Of a DNA stretch of 64,000 bases, positions 45,146 through 53,952 are shown piece after piece. Within the stretch, counting starts at the first letter, position 1; each line of letters begins with the position of its first letter. Source of the stretch: JAWKWH01 sp040830725 (GTDB lineage: Bacteria; Pseudomonadota; Alphaproteobacteria; Rhizobiales; Rhizobiaceae). The stretch lies in NCBI GenBank assembly GCA_040830725.1, contig JBFOMG010000011.1:5640-69639 (forward strand), read 5' to 3'. Below the pieces are notes generated by a model. That model was not told where the DNA came from, did no database searches, and saw only the letters and a program-made list of their open reading frames with translations. Both the position numbers and the translations under genes were made by a program.

Positions 45146-46645
45146 ATGGACCAGATATCACCTTACGCAAAACTCCCCGATACACCGCGTGAATTCGGGT
45201 TCTATGTGGACGGAAAATACGTCGCCGCCGGCGATCGTGATGTCTTCGAACGCAATTCGCCGGGCCACGGCGTTGCGGTGACAAAAATCCCCAAATGCAC
45301 GGAAGCGGACCTGGATTTGGCTGTCGCTGCAGCCCGGAAAGCCTTTGATGATCGCCGTTGGTCGGGGCTTTCGGGCGCAGACCGGGCTTCGGTCTTGCTG
45401 GCGGCCGCACAGGGTATCCGCGAACGCGCCGATGAAATCGCTTATTGGGAAACGCTGGAAAACGGCAAACCCATCGCGCAGGCGCGAGCTGAAGTCGCCG
45501 GCTGTGCCGGGATGTATGAATATGCTTCCGGTGTCGCTCGCAGCCTGCACGGCGACAGCTTCAACAACCTGGGCGATGGCATGTTTGGCCTGGTCACCCG
45601 CGAACCGGTGGGGGTTGTCGGCGTGATCACGCCCTGGAATTTCCCATTCCTCATCCTGTGCGAACGGGTACCTTACATTCTGGCTTCCGGCTGCACAATG
45701 GTCGTCAAACCATCTGAAATGACATCGGCTACTTCCCTGATCCTGGCCGAAATCCTGACCGATGCCGGTCTGCCGGACGGCTGCATGAATGTCGTCACCG
45801 GTTCGGGCGGCACCATCGGCCAGAAGCTCATCGAACACATGGATGTGGACATGCTTTCGTTTACCGGCTCCACCAATGTCGGGCGCAATTGCGTGCATGC
45901 CGCTGCGGGCAACTTCAAGAAGCTTGGTTTGGAACTTGGCGGAAAGAACCCGCAAATTGTCTTTGCCGATGCAGACCTGGAAGACGCCGCCGACGGAGTG
46001 GCGTTCGGCATCGGGTTCAACACCGGTCAATGCTGTGTCTCAGGCTCAAGGCTGATTGTCGAAAGAAGCGTCGCTGACCGGTTCAGCGAAATGGTGGCGG
46101 AAAAGATGTCGAAGGCGGTTGTCGGCGACCCGCTGGATGAGGCGACGCAAATCGGTGCGATTACCACCGATGCGCAAAACAGCACCATCATGGGCTATAT
46201 TGCCAAAGGCAGCGACGAAGGAGCAAAGCTTGTCTGCGGCGGCGAACAGCTCGATTTTGGCCGCGGCCAGTACATCGCCCCTACCCTGTTTTCCGGCGTG
46301 ACGTCCGACATGGCCATTGCCCGTGAAGAAATCTTCGGCCCGGTGCTGACCGTGATGCCATTCGATACCGTGGACGAGGCAATCGCCATCGCCAACGACA
46401 CCGAATATGGTTTGGCCGCCAGCGTATGGACCAAGAATATCGACAAGGCACTGATGGTCACCAGGCGCGTTCAGGCCGGGCGCTTCTGGGTCAACACCAC
46501 CCTGTCCGGCGGACCGGAACTTCCGATTGGCGGTTTCAAACAATCCGGCTGGGGACGCGAGGCCGGCGTCTATGGTGTTGAAGAATACACGCAGATAAAG
46601 TCGGTCCATATCGAGATCGGAAAACGCGATCATTGGGTAAAGTAG
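45146..46645 (+). CDS. NAD(P)-dependent aldehyde dehydrogenase
   Basis: This enzyme of about 499 residues has the general base Glu in LELGGKNPQ near residue 260. The catalytic Cys lies in FNTGQCCVSGSR near residue 294, and EEIFGPVLTV is also present. It would oxidise an aldehyde made by the neighbouring dehydrogenases. ATG 45146 (GGA upstream) is preferred over 45092, which would overlap the previous gene. Its TAG stop overlaps the left end of the second 306-bp repeat element. Confidence 0.92.
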   Translation: MDQISPYAKLPDTPREFGFYVDGKYVAAGDRDVFERNSPGHGVAVTKIPKCTEADLDLAVAAARKAFDDRRWSGLSGADRASVLLAAAQGIRERADEIAYWETLENGKPIAQARAEVAGCAGMYEYASGVARSLHGDSFNNLGDGMFGLVTREPVGVVGVITPWNFPFLILCERVPYILASGCTMVVKPSEMTSATSLILAEILTDAGLPDGCMNVVTGSGGTIGQKLIEHMDVDMLSFTGSTNVGRNCVHAAAGNFKKLGLELGGKNPQIVFADADLEDAADGVAFGIGFNTGQCCVSGSRLIVERSVADRFSEMVAEKMSKAVVGDPLDEATQIGAITTDAQNSTIMGYIAKGSDEGAKLVCGGEQLDFGRGQYIAPTLFSGVTSDMAIAREEIFGPVLTVMPFDTVDEAIAIANDTEYGLAASVWTKNIDKALMVTRRVQAGRFWVNTTLSGGPELPIGGFKQSGWGREAGVYGVEEYTQIKSVHIEIGKRDHWVK

Positions 46646-46950
46646 AGCGTTTCCAACGAATATTGGAGCGGTTTGATGGGATGGATTTTTTGATTATGCA
46701 AGGAGAATACCGCAGCGCGATGCCGAAGCATCGTGCGAGGATTTCGACGCGGCAGAAACGAAAAAGACACCCAAGCAAATAGGTATGCATCATGTCATTG
46801 AAACAGGAACCGCAATCATCTGACCTTGGTTCTCTGCCCGCTGGCGGCGTTGCGCCCGGTCTCGTGGTGCTCGCACCACGTCGCCGCACGCGCCTGGCCA
46901 GCGCACAGACTCCCTGCGGTCAAACGATTCAATATTCGATGGAAACGCTC
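46645..46950. repeat. 306-bp element with long inverted ends (copy 2)
   Basis: It begins GAGCGTTTCCA and ends TGGAAACGCTC, with about 30 bp of imperfect inverted repeat, and has the same core and exact length as copy 1 at 39341-39646. The outer 25 or so bases differ between the copies but match within each copy. TA dinucleotides flank both sides (46643-46644 and 46951-46952), as expected for a mariner/IS630-type target duplication. It fills the whole gap between the aldehyde dehydrogenase and GMC genes. Confidence 0.8.
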
Positions 46951-46953
46951 TAA

Positions 46954-48555
46954 ATGTCTGACAAGGGCTACGACTATGTGATCGTCGGTGGAGGTTCGGC
47001 CGGCTGTGTCCTGGCAAACCGCCTGAGTGAGAATCCCGATATTCGCGTTTTGCTGCTGGAGGCCGGTGGCAAGGATTGGCACCCGCTCATTCACATGCCG
47101 GTGGGCTTTGCCAAGATGACGGATGGCCCCCAAACCTGGGGAATGACCACCGCGCCGCAAAAACACGCCAACAACCGCGAAATTCCTTATGCCCAGGCAC
47201 GGGTGATCGGCGGCGGCAGCTCGATCAACGCCGAAGTTTTCACCCGCGGCAATCCTGTCGACTACGACCGATGGGCCGAACAGGAGGGATGCGAAGGCTG
47301 GTCGTTCGCAGACATCCAGAAATACTTCATTCGCTCCGAGGGCAACACGCTCCTGTCCGGCGACTGGCACGGAACGGACGGGCCATTGGGCGTTTCCAAC
47401 ATTCCCGATCCGCAAAAAATGACCCGTGCCTTTGTGCAATCCTGTCAGGAGTTCGGCATCCCCTATTCACCGGATTTCAACGGATCCGAACAGGCCGGCT
47501 GCGGCGTCTACCAGACCACGACCCTCAACAATCGACGCTGTTCTGCGGCAGTCGGCTATCTCAAGCCCGTGTTGGGCCGTTCCAATCTGACCGTGGAAAC
47601 CGGGTGCATGGTCAAGCGCATCGTGTTTGCCGGCAATCGCGCCACAGGCGTGGAATACGCCCGCGGCAATCAGCACAAGACCGTGCAGGCCGACAGCGAG
47701 ATCATCGTCACATCGGGCGCCGTTGGCACGCCAAAACTGATGATGTTGTCCGGCATCGGCCCCGCGGCGCACCTGGGCGAACACGGTATCGAGGTCGTGC
47801 ACGATCTGCCGGGGGTCGGTGAAAACCTCAATGATCATTTCGGCATCGACATCGTCGCCGAACTGACCGGCCATTACAGTCTCGACAAATACAATAAATG
47901 GCACTGGGCCGCCTGGGCCGGAGCTCAGTATTATTTGTTCAACTCCGGCCCGGTGACCTCAAACGTCGTCGAAGGCGGTGTGTTCTGGTTCGCCGACAAG
48001 TCGAGGCCGGTTCCTGATCTGCAGTTCCATTTCCTTGCCGGAGCGGGAGCCGAAGCCGGCGTGCCAAGCGTGCCGAAAGGGTCTTCAGGCATCACACTCA
48101 ATTCCTATACCCTCCGCCCGAAAAGCCGCGGTACGGTGCGGCTGCGTTCAAGTGACCCGGCCGATTTGCCGGTGGTCGATCCGAATTTTCTCGCTGAACC
48201 CGACGATCTGAAAACCTCGGTGGAGGGGGTCAAGATCAGCCGCGAAATCTTTTCGCAGCCGAGCCTGCAGAAATATATCCGGCAGATCCGGTTTCCCGAT
48301 GATGATGTGAAAACGCAAAAAGAGTTCGAAGAGTACGCGCGCCAGTATGGCCGCACATCCTACCATCCCACCTGCACCTGCAAGATGGGCACCGACGAAA
48401 TGGCTGTCGTCGATCCGCAATTGAGGGTTCACGGCCTTGAAGGCATCCGCATTTGCGACAGTTCCATCATGCCGAGCCTGATCGGCTCAAACACCAATGC
48501 GCCGACCATCATGATCGCCGAAAAGGCAAGCGACATGATCAGGGGTAATCAATAG
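46954..48555 (+). CDS. GMC-family FAD oxidoreductase (choline dehydrogenase-like)
   Basis: This 533-residue flavoprotein has the FAD dinucleotide fold VGGGSAGCVLANRL at residues 10-23 and the GMC signature region ARVIGGGSSINAEVFTRGN near 85. The catalytic His is in SYHPTCTCKMG near 470, and the C-terminal NTNAPTIMIAEKASDMI closes the FAD domain. It oxidises alcohols to aldehydes, usually passing electrons to the respiratory chain. The ATG lies only 3 bp after the right end of the repeat element, whose terminal GGAAAC supplies the only visible ribosome-site-like sequence. Confidence 0.93.
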   Translation: MSDKGYDYVIVGGGSAGCVLANRLSENPDIRVLLLEAGGKDWHPLIHMPVGFAKMTDGPQTWGMTTAPQKHANNREIPYAQARVIGGGSSINAEVFTRGNPVDYDRWAEQEGCEGWSFADIQKYFIRSEGNTLLSGDWHGTDGPLGVSNIPDPQKMTRAFVQSCQEFGIPYSPDFNGSEQAGCGVYQTTTLNNRRCSAAVGYLKPVLGRSNLTVETGCMVKRIVFAGNRATGVEYARGNQHKTVQADSEIIVTSGAVGTPKLMMLSGIGPAAHLGEHGIEVVHDLPGVGENLNDHFGIDIVAELTGHYSLDKYNKWHWAAWAGAQYYLFNSGPVTSNVVEGGVFWFADKSRPVPDLQFHFLAGAGAEAGVPSVPKGSSGITLNSYTLRPKSRGTVRLRSSDPADLPVVDPNFLAEPDDLKTSVEGVKISREIFSQPSLQKYIRQIRFPDDDVKTQKEFEEYARQYGRTSYHPTCTCKMGTDEMAVVDPQLRVHGLEGIRICDSSIMPSLIGSNTNAPTIMIAEKASDMIRGNQ

Positions 48556-48575
48556 CCATCTGTTTGAAATGTCGC

Positions 48576-48625
48576 CTCCCGAAAAAATGGGGCCGCTGAT
48601 CTTCTATCAACGACCCCAACGGGAG
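48576..48625. terminator. Bidirectional terminator between convergent genes
   Basis: CTCCCG (48576-48581) pairs with CGGGAG (48620-48625), and inside them TGGGG...TGAT pairs with ATCA...CCCCA, with an A-run on each side. It lies between the stops of the GMC and aldo/keto reductase genes. Confidence 0.7.
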
Positions 48626-48649
48626 AAAACCGTAATTCGCGGCCAAATC

Positions 48650-49468
48650 TCAATCCCAATCCGGCGCCCACGGCACCAGGTCTTCCGTGACGATGCGGTA
48701 ACCGGTCTTGGTTTTTTCCTCGATCCGCGCCATGTCGACATTCGACAAGGTGAAATCCATGATCTCGAAATTGGCGCGGATGTTTTCCGGCTTGGTCGAC
48801 ATCGTGTTGACGCTGACCCCTTTCTGGATGATCCAGCGAAGCACCACCTGGGCAGCCGTCTTGCCGTAGGCTTCGCCGATTTCGGCAAATTCCGGATGTT
48901 TGAAGACTTCGCCACGGGCCACCGACGAATAGGATGAAAGCGGGATGCCGGCTTCATTGGCACCGGCGATGAGCCGGTCCTGATTGAGCAGCGGATGGAA
49001 TTCCACCTGGTTGGTGACGATCGGAGCGTCAACAATTTTGACGGCTTCCTTCATCATCGCAACCGTGTAGTTTGAAACGCCGATGTTCTTTGCCAGTCCG
49101 CGCTTGTGCGCATCTTCCAGCAGACGCAACGACGGTGCGATGTCGCCGCCGATCGGCGGCCAGTGCAACAGCAAGACATCGACGACATCGATCTGAAGCG
49201 CCTTCAGGCTCTGTTCCACCGATGCAATGAACTTGTCCTCGCCGAAATTGTCGGGATGAACCTTTGTGGTGATGCACAGTTCATCGCGTGCCACACCGGA
49301 GGCCTTCAGGGCTTCGCCGGTTTCCGCCTCATTTTCATACATCTGTGCCGTATCAAAAGCGCGATAGCCGATTTCTGCCGCCGCAAGAATCGCGTTGCGT
49401 GCCACGTCTCCCGTCAACGGAAATGTCCCAAATGCACGCTGGTGGGTTTTCTGATAATAGATGTTCAT
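48650..49468 (-). CDS. Aldo/keto reductase (2,5-diketogluconate reductase-like)
   Basis: This 272-residue TIM barrel enzyme has the AKR tetrad Asp (AFDTAQMYENE), Tyr in the same motif, Lys (ITTKVHPD) and His (LLLHWPP). It uses NADPH to reduce sugar- or keto-type carbonyls. Two copies of the TetR-type operator lie in its upstream intergenic region, and the nearer one (49498-49513) overlaps a TTATAA likely to be its -10 box. Confidence 0.9.
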   Translation of the reverse strand: MNIYYQKTHQRAFGTFPLTGDVARNAILAAAEIGYRAFDTAQMYENEAETGEALKASGVARDELCITTKVHPDNFGEDKFIASVEQSLKALQIDVVDVLLLHWPPIGGDIAPSLRLLEDAHKRGLAKNIGVSNYTVAMMKEAVKIVDAPIVTNQVEFHPLLNQDRLIAGANEAGIPLSSYSSVARGEVFKHPEFAEIGEAYGKTAAQVVLRWIIQKGVSVNTMSTKPENIRANFEIMDFTLSNVDMARIEEKTKTGYRIVTEDLVPWAPDWD

Positions 49469-49497
49469 CGCATGTCCCTTTGAAGCCTGCCGCGTTT

Positions 49498-49513
49498 ATA
49501 ACTAATTAGTTAC
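49498..49513. promoter_or_regulatory. Probable TetR operator O2
   Basis: ATAACTAATTAGTTAC contains the perfect 14-bp palindrome TAACTAATTAGTTA. It lies 30 bp upstream of the aldo/keto reductase start. Confidence 0.7.
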
Positions 49514-49596
49514 TTAAACGGAAGCCTTTTTGATACGCTTTCTTGCAGAAAGGCACATAAACGCTTGATTCGTGGCGATTTCGGGGGCATATTTAT

Positions 49597-49612
49597 ATAA
49601 CTAATTAGTTAC
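49597..49612. promoter_or_regulatory. Probable TetR operator O3
   Basis: It is identical to O2 over 21 bp (including TTAAA after it) and located 99 bp away in the same orientation, 35 bp upstream of the CoA-transferase start. A possible promoter TTGATT/TATTTA for that gene lies just to its left. Confidence 0.7.
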
Positions 49613-49647
49613 TTAAATGCAGCTATCCGGTTGGCAGGGATGATCAC

Positions 49648-51219
49648 GTGACGAAACAAACAACAGCAGCGGAAGCGGTCGCGTTGATTTCCGACAATGC
49701 CGTGGTCGCAGTCAATTCTTCAAGTGGGCTTTGTTGTCCTGATGCAATTCTGCAGGCCTTGGGAGAACGGTTCGATCACTCCGGCGCGCCGAAAAACCTG
49801 ACAACCATTCACCCGATTGCCGCCGGCGATTTCTTCGGCACCAAGGGTATCGATCATATTGCCAAACCGGGCTGCCTTGGCCGCATCATCGGCGGCTCCT
49901 ATCCCTCAGGTCCGTCGAATGCCGAACCCCCTCTGGTCTGGCAGATGATCACGGCCAACCAGATCCCTGCCTATAACATCCCGTCGGGCATCATATTCGA
50001 CATGCTGCGCGAGGCAGCCGGTCATCGACCCGGCGTGCTCACCAAGGTGGGCATGGGAACCTTCGTTGACCCGGACCAGGAAGGCTGCGCCATGAACGAG
50101 GCAGCCAGCGGCGAACCGATTGTCAGCCGCCGGGAATTTGAGGGTGAGGACTGGCTCTACTTTTCCGCCCTGAAACCGGATTTCGCCATCATCCGTGCAA
50201 CGACCGGCGACGAGCGTGGCAATCTGAGTTTCGAATCCGAGGGCGCCTATCTGGGTGCAATGGAAATGGCGCTCGCCACCCACAATACCGGCGGCAAGGT
50301 CATCGCCCAGGTTCGACGTGTGGCCAAAGCCGGATCCATTCGTCCCCACGACGTTCACGTCCCGGGAATCCTGGTCGACTGCGTCGTCGAGGCTCCCGAC
50401 ATGCTGCAGACCACCGCAACACCCTACGATCCGGCGATTTCCGGTGAATTGATCAGGCCGTTGGAGAGCTTCAGTATCCCCGAGTTCGGCATTGGAAAGG
50501 TGATTGCCCGGCGGGTCGCCCAGGAACTGAGGCGAGGCTGGTCGGTCAATATCGGTTTTGGAATTTCCGCCAATGTGCCACGAATCTTCCTGGAAGAAGG
50601 CCAGCATGGCGCCGTGACCTGGGTCATCGAACAGGGTGCGGTTGGCGGTATTCCGCTTCTCGATTTCAAATTCGGCTGCTCGGCAAATGCCGAAGCCTTC
50701 GTCGCCTCGCCACACCAGTTCTCCTATTTTCAGGCCGGCGGATTTGACGCCTCGCTACTGTCGTTCCTCGAAATCGGCGCCGACGGCTCGGTCAATGTTT
50801 CCCGCCTCGCCGCAACCCCGCACCGTACCGCCGGTGCCGGCGGTTTTGTGGATATCACGACCCGTGCCCATCGCATTGTTTTTTCAGGCAATTTCAACGC
50901 CGGAGCGAAAATGCGCATCGAGGACGGCAAGCTGGTCATTGACCGCGAAGGCAAGATCGCCAAGATCGTCCCTGAAGTGGATCAGGTGTCGTTCTCCGGC
51001 TCACGGGCGGTCGCCGAAGGAAGGCAAGCAACCTATATTACCGAAAGGTGCGTGATGCAGCTGACTGCAGACGGATTGGTCGTTACCGAAATCGCGCCTG
51101 GCATCGATCTCAAACGCGATGTTCTCGATCAGGCCGGAACGCCACTGATCGTCGCAAATGATCTGCGCGAGATGGATGCGCGATTATTTCAGCCCCAACC
51201 GATTGGCCTCACCCCGTGA
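49648..51219 (+). CDS. Acyl-CoA:acetate/propionate CoA-transferase-like protein (family I)
   Basis: This 523-residue protein joins the alpha and beta CoA-transferase halves in one chain. The catalytic glutamate that forms the acyl-CoA thioester is in WVIEQGAVGGIP near residue 330. The first half contains GRIIGGSYPSGP and the second GAGGFVDITTRA. It would activate an organic acid by exchange with an acyl-CoA. It starts with GTG downstream of operator O3, and its stop overlaps the next gene's start. The acid activated is unknown. Confidence 0.88.
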   Translation: MTKQTTAAEAVALISDNAVVAVNSSSGLCCPDAILQALGERFDHSGAPKNLTTIHPIAAGDFFGTKGIDHIAKPGCLGRIIGGSYPSGPSNAEPPLVWQMITANQIPAYNIPSGIIFDMLREAAGHRPGVLTKVGMGTFVDPDQEGCAMNEAASGEPIVSRREFEGEDWLYFSALKPDFAIIRATTGDERGNLSFESEGAYLGAMEMALATHNTGGKVIAQVRRVAKAGSIRPHDVHVPGILVDCVVEAPDMLQTTATPYDPAISGELIRPLESFSIPEFGIGKVIARRVAQELRRGWSVNIGFGISANVPRIFLEEGQHGAVTWVIEQGAVGGIPLLDFKFGCSANAEAFVASPHQFSYFQAGGFDASLLSFLEIGADGSVNVSRLAATPHRTAGAGGFVDITTRAHRIVFSGNFNAGAKMRIEDGKLVIDREGKIAKIVPEVDQVSFSGSRAVAEGRQATYITERCVMQLTADGLVVTEIAPGIDLKRDVLDQAGTPLIVANDLREMDARLFQPQPIGLTP

Positions 51220-51989
51220 ATGCCGAAGCGTCCATTCTGCTGCACGCCGAAAATCGTGTGGCCCATTTGCGGCTCAACCGGCCCGACAAGCTGAATGCGC
51301 TCGATGCGCCAATGATCGCCGAATTGGCTCGCCTCTGCCTCGAAATCGAGCATCGCCAGGACATTGACGTCGTCATTCTGTCCGGCAACGGAAAAGCGTT
51401 TTGCGCCGGCGGCGATATTGAGGCCTGGAGCAGCATCAGCCCCGAAGCTTTCGGCCGTCACTGGGTGCGCGATGGCCACGCAGCATTCGACGCTTTGGCA
51501 CGGCTGCGTCAGCCGGTTATCGCGGTCATCGACGGACATGCGCTCGGCGGAGGTCTGGAAGTCGCCGCATGCGCCGATTACCGTATCGCAGAGGAACATG
51601 TGAAATTCGGTCAGCCGGAGAGCGGTCTCGGCATTATTCCAGGCTGGTCCGGCACACAGCGCGCCAGCCGCCGCTTTGGCTCTCAGATTGTCCGGCGCAT
51701 GGCGCTGTTCGGCGAGGTTTTCACTTCCGAGCAGGCATTGGCGCTGGGGATCGTCGACCGTCTGGTGCCGACCGGTGACGGCCTGGCTGCGGCGGACGAT
51801 CTGGTAAAAATTGTTCTCGGCCGCGGCGCCCGCGCCACCGAGTTGGCCAAGATGATGATCAATGCCGCGGAGGGCGAGGAACGCGAGCGGGTGATCGAAT
51901 CCATTGCCGGTGCACTTGCCGCCGGTTCACCGGAACTGGCCGAAGGAATATCTGCGTTCCGGGCCAGGAAATCAGCAAGGAAAAAGTAA
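51216..51989 (+). CDS. Enoyl-CoA hydratase/isomerase family protein
   Basis: This 257-residue crotonase-fold protein has the oxyanion-hole segments GNGKAFCAGGDIEAW near residue 60 and ALGGGLEVAACADYRIA near 110. FGQPESGLGIIPGWSGTQR provides the acidic residue of the active site. It starts with GTG overlapping the CoA-transferase stop by 4 bp, so the two are coupled. It likely hydrates or isomerises the CoA ester made upstream. Confidence 0.9.
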   Translation: MNAEASILLHAENRVAHLRLNRPDKLNALDAPMIAELARLCLEIEHRQDIDVVILSGNGKAFCAGGDIEAWSSISPEAFGRHWVRDGHAAFDALARLRQPVIAVIDGHALGGGLEVAACADYRIAEEHVKFGQPESGLGIIPGWSGTQRASRRFGSQIVRRMALFGEVFTSEQALALGIVDRLVPTGDGLAAADDLVKIVLGRGARATELAKMMINAAEGEERERVIESIAGALAAGSPELAEGISAFRARKSARKK

Positions 51990-51995
51990 GGACAC

Positions 51996-52310
51996 ATGAT
52001 GATCCGCCATCTGGTAGCGCTTCGGTTCAAGGCCGGTACTTCTCGAGCGACCAAACAGGCTATCTATGACGACCTGGCCGGACTTTCAGATCACATAGAC
52101 GGTATCATCGACTTCCAGTCGCGAGATAATGTCAGCGTTGAGGACCCGTTGGTCAGGAATTACCGCGACCTCTTCTGGTTCGACTTTCGCGACACCGATA
52201 CCCGCGACCGCTATCTCGTTGACGAAGTGCATCAGTCAATCGGCGCCCGCATTGTCGCCGAGACGGAAGGCGGCGCCGACGGCGTATTTGTGTTCGATTT
52301 TGAGGTGTGA
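51996..52310 (+). CDS. Stress-responsive alpha/beta barrel (Dabb) domain protein
   Basis: This 104-residue single-domain protein starts MIRHLVALRFKAGT, the family opening, and has DLFWFDFRDTDTRDRYLVDEVHQ and a closing VFVFDFEV. Dabb proteins are dimeric alpha-beta barrels of mostly unknown activity. Some are cyclases or lyases in catabolic pathways. It lies 6 bp after the hydratase gene, as the last gene of this small operon. Confidence 0.8.
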   Translation: MMIRHLVALRFKAGTSRATKQAIYDDLAGLSDHIDGIIDFQSRDNVSVEDPLVRNYRDLFWFDFRDTDTRDRYLVDEVHQSIGARIVAETEGGADGVFVFDFEV

Positions 52311-52353
52311 GCGGGCCTGGCCGTAAAGTGTTTTGACTTGGCGGTGATGGCCC

Positions 52354-52806
52354 TTACCGGTAGACCATCAGCAGGTTCTCGCCCTTCTGCACACACTCAC
52401 CGCGCTGATTGACCGCTTCAAACTCAAGCCGGAGAATTCCCCGGCTTTTATCTTCAATCTCGCGTTTTTCGGCGACAACGATTTTGGCGGATACCTCGTC
52501 ACCCGCAATCACCGGCGCCCTGAACGACCAGTTCCAGCCAAGCGATGCCTGCGCCTTGAACTGGGCCGGTGCCTGATTTTTCAGCCCGTCGACCAGTGAC
52601 AGTACCAGCAGGCCATGCGCCACCCGCGCGTCAAAGCCGTGCGCGGCCGCCGCGTCGTCGCTCATGTGAATCTCGAACCGGTCGCCAGTCAGATCCGCAA
52701 ACGTGTCGATAGCCTCCGCTGAAACGATTGTTGATGCTGTCTCAATACAGTCGCCAACCGACAGGTCGTCAAAGCCGTAACGGCCGGGAGGGATGGCACT
52801 GTTCAT
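52354..52806 (-). CDS. MaoC-like hot-dog dehydratase
   Basis: This 150-residue hot-dog fold protein carries the hydratase 2 motif. Aspartate and histidine are seen in DRFEIHMSDDAAAAHGFD and the following VAHGLLVLSLVDGL. Such proteins hydrate 2-enoyl-CoA or related esters. The start overlaps the aldo/keto reductase stop by 4 bp, so it is the second gene of a two-gene minus-strand operon under operator O4. Confidence 0.85.
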   Translation of the reverse strand: MNSAIPPGRYGFDDLSVGDCIETASTIVSAEAIDTFADLTGDRFEIHMSDDAAAAHGFDARVAHGLLVLSLVDGLKNQAPAQFKAQASLGWNWSFRAPVIAGDEVSAKIVVAEKREIEDKSRGILRLEFEAVNQRGECVQKGENLLMVYR

Positions 52807-53819
52807 TGTGGCGTCGGTGCATCCTCGCGAAGCAGGCCCTTGGATTTCAGCTCCGCCCAGAAATCAGAAGGGATTGGGTGACTGAACCATTCAAGGTTCT
52901 GCTCCAGCTGCTGCACGGTTCGGGTGCCGGCCATGAAGGTCGGAACTGCCGGATGCGCGACGACGAATTGCAGTGCGGCCGCCGGCAGCGGCACATTGTG
53001 GTCACGGCAAACCGCCTCGATGTTTCGGACCTTCTCCATGATGTCAGCCGGTGCCGGGGCATAGTTGTATTTGGCCCCTTCCACGGCGCCAGTCGCCAGA
53101 ATTCCCGAGTTGAAACCACCGCCGACAACCACCGCAGCTCCGCGTTCCTCGCAAAGCGGTAAAAACTTGTCGAGCGAATCCTGCTCCAGAAGCGTGTAAC
53201 GGCCCGCAAGCAGGAAGCAGTCGAAATCGCGCTGTTCAAGCGCTGCATGGCAGACCTCCCATTCGTTGACCCCTACGCCGATCGCCTTGACCGTGCCCTC
53301 ATTGCGCAACTGTTCAAGCGCCTTCCAGGCGCCGTCCATGGCCTGCTTGAAAACCTCCGGCTGCTCATCCCCGCGGGTGAAGACGTCGATATCGTGGATG
53401 AAACAGATGTCCATCCGTTCCAGATTGAGCCGCTGCAGCGAATCCTCGAACGACCGCATCGTGCCGTCATAGGAATAGTCGAAATGCATGGTAAACCGGC
53501 CAGCATTGGTCCAGGGCTCGAATGCGATGTCCTGTTTGCGCGCAGGTTTCAAAATGCGGCCAACCTTTGAAGACAGCACAAAATCGTCGCGTTCCTTCCA
53601 GCGCAGGGAATAGCCGGTCCGCAGCTCGCTCAGTCCATGCCCATACATGGGCGCGGTATCGAAATAGCGGACACCGCGATCCCAGGATTTCTGGATCATG
53701 GCATCAGAGGTCTCTTCATCAATCTCCCTGAAGATATTGCCGATCGGTGCGGTGCCGAAACCAAAGGCGGTGACATCAAGATCCACTCGCCCGAACTTGT
53801 TTTTTGCATCAGGATTCAT
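52803..53819 (-). CDS. Aldo/keto reductase (D-threo-aldose 1-dehydrogenase-like)
   Basis: This protein of about 338 residues starts MNPDAKNKFGRVDLDVTAFG. The AKR tetrad appears as Asp and Tyr in RYFDTAPMYGHGLSE, Lys in LSSKVGRIL and His in ICFIHDIDVFT. It resembles pyridoxal/D-threo-aldose (L-fucose, D-galactose-type) dehydrogenases that oxidise aldoses to lactones. ATG 53819 has a good GGAGAGG site; the longer frame to 53903 runs through the promoter and operator. Confidence 0.9.
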   Translation of the reverse strand: MNPDAKNKFGRVDLDVTAFGFGTAPIGNIFREIDEETSDAMIQKSWDRGVRYFDTAPMYGHGLSELRTGYSLRWKERDDFVLSSKVGRILKPARKQDIAFEPWTNAGRFTMHFDYSYDGTMRSFEDSLQRLNLERMDICFIHDIDVFTRGDEQPEVFKQAMDGAWKALEQLRNEGTVKAIGVGVNEWEVCHAALEQRDFDCFLLAGRYTLLEQDSLDKFLPLCEERGAAVVVGGGFNSGILATGAVEGAKYNYAPAPADIMEKVRNIEAVCRDHNVPLPAAALQFVVAHPAVPTFMAGTRTVQQLEQNLEWFSHPIPSDFWAELKSKGLLREDAPTPQ

Positions 53820-53835
53820 ATCGACCTCTCCATAA

Positions 53836-53851
53836 GTAACTAAATGGTTAT
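53836..53851. promoter_or_regulatory. Probable TetR operator O4
   Basis: GTAACTAAATGGTTAT matches the consensus in 13 of 16 positions and retains inverted GTAAC/GTTA(T) halves. It lies 16 bp upstream of the aldo/keto reductase start on the minus strand. Confidence 0.65.
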
Positions 53852-53892
53852 ATAACTCAACCTGAAACGCACCGCAAGACGGATAACGACAC

Positions 53893-53921
53893 TTGACGCA
53901 CATCCACAGGGTTCGTTATAA
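53893..53921 (+). promoter_or_regulatory. Promoter of the acyl-CoA dehydrogenase operon
   Basis: TTGACG (53893-53898), a 17-bp spacer and TTATAA (53916-53921) form a strong promoter. Operator O5 begins at the very next base, so a bound repressor would sit across the transcription start. Confidence 0.7.
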
Positions 53922-53937
53922 GTAACCAATTAGTTAC
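53922..53937. promoter_or_regulatory. Probable TetR operator O5
   Basis: GTAACCAATTAGTTAC has perfect GTAAC/GTTAC arms and differs from the O2/O3 core at one base. It lies directly after the -10 box and 15 bp before the acyl-CoA dehydrogenase ATG. Confidence 0.72.
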
Positions 53938-53952
53938 AAATGGCGAGAATTC

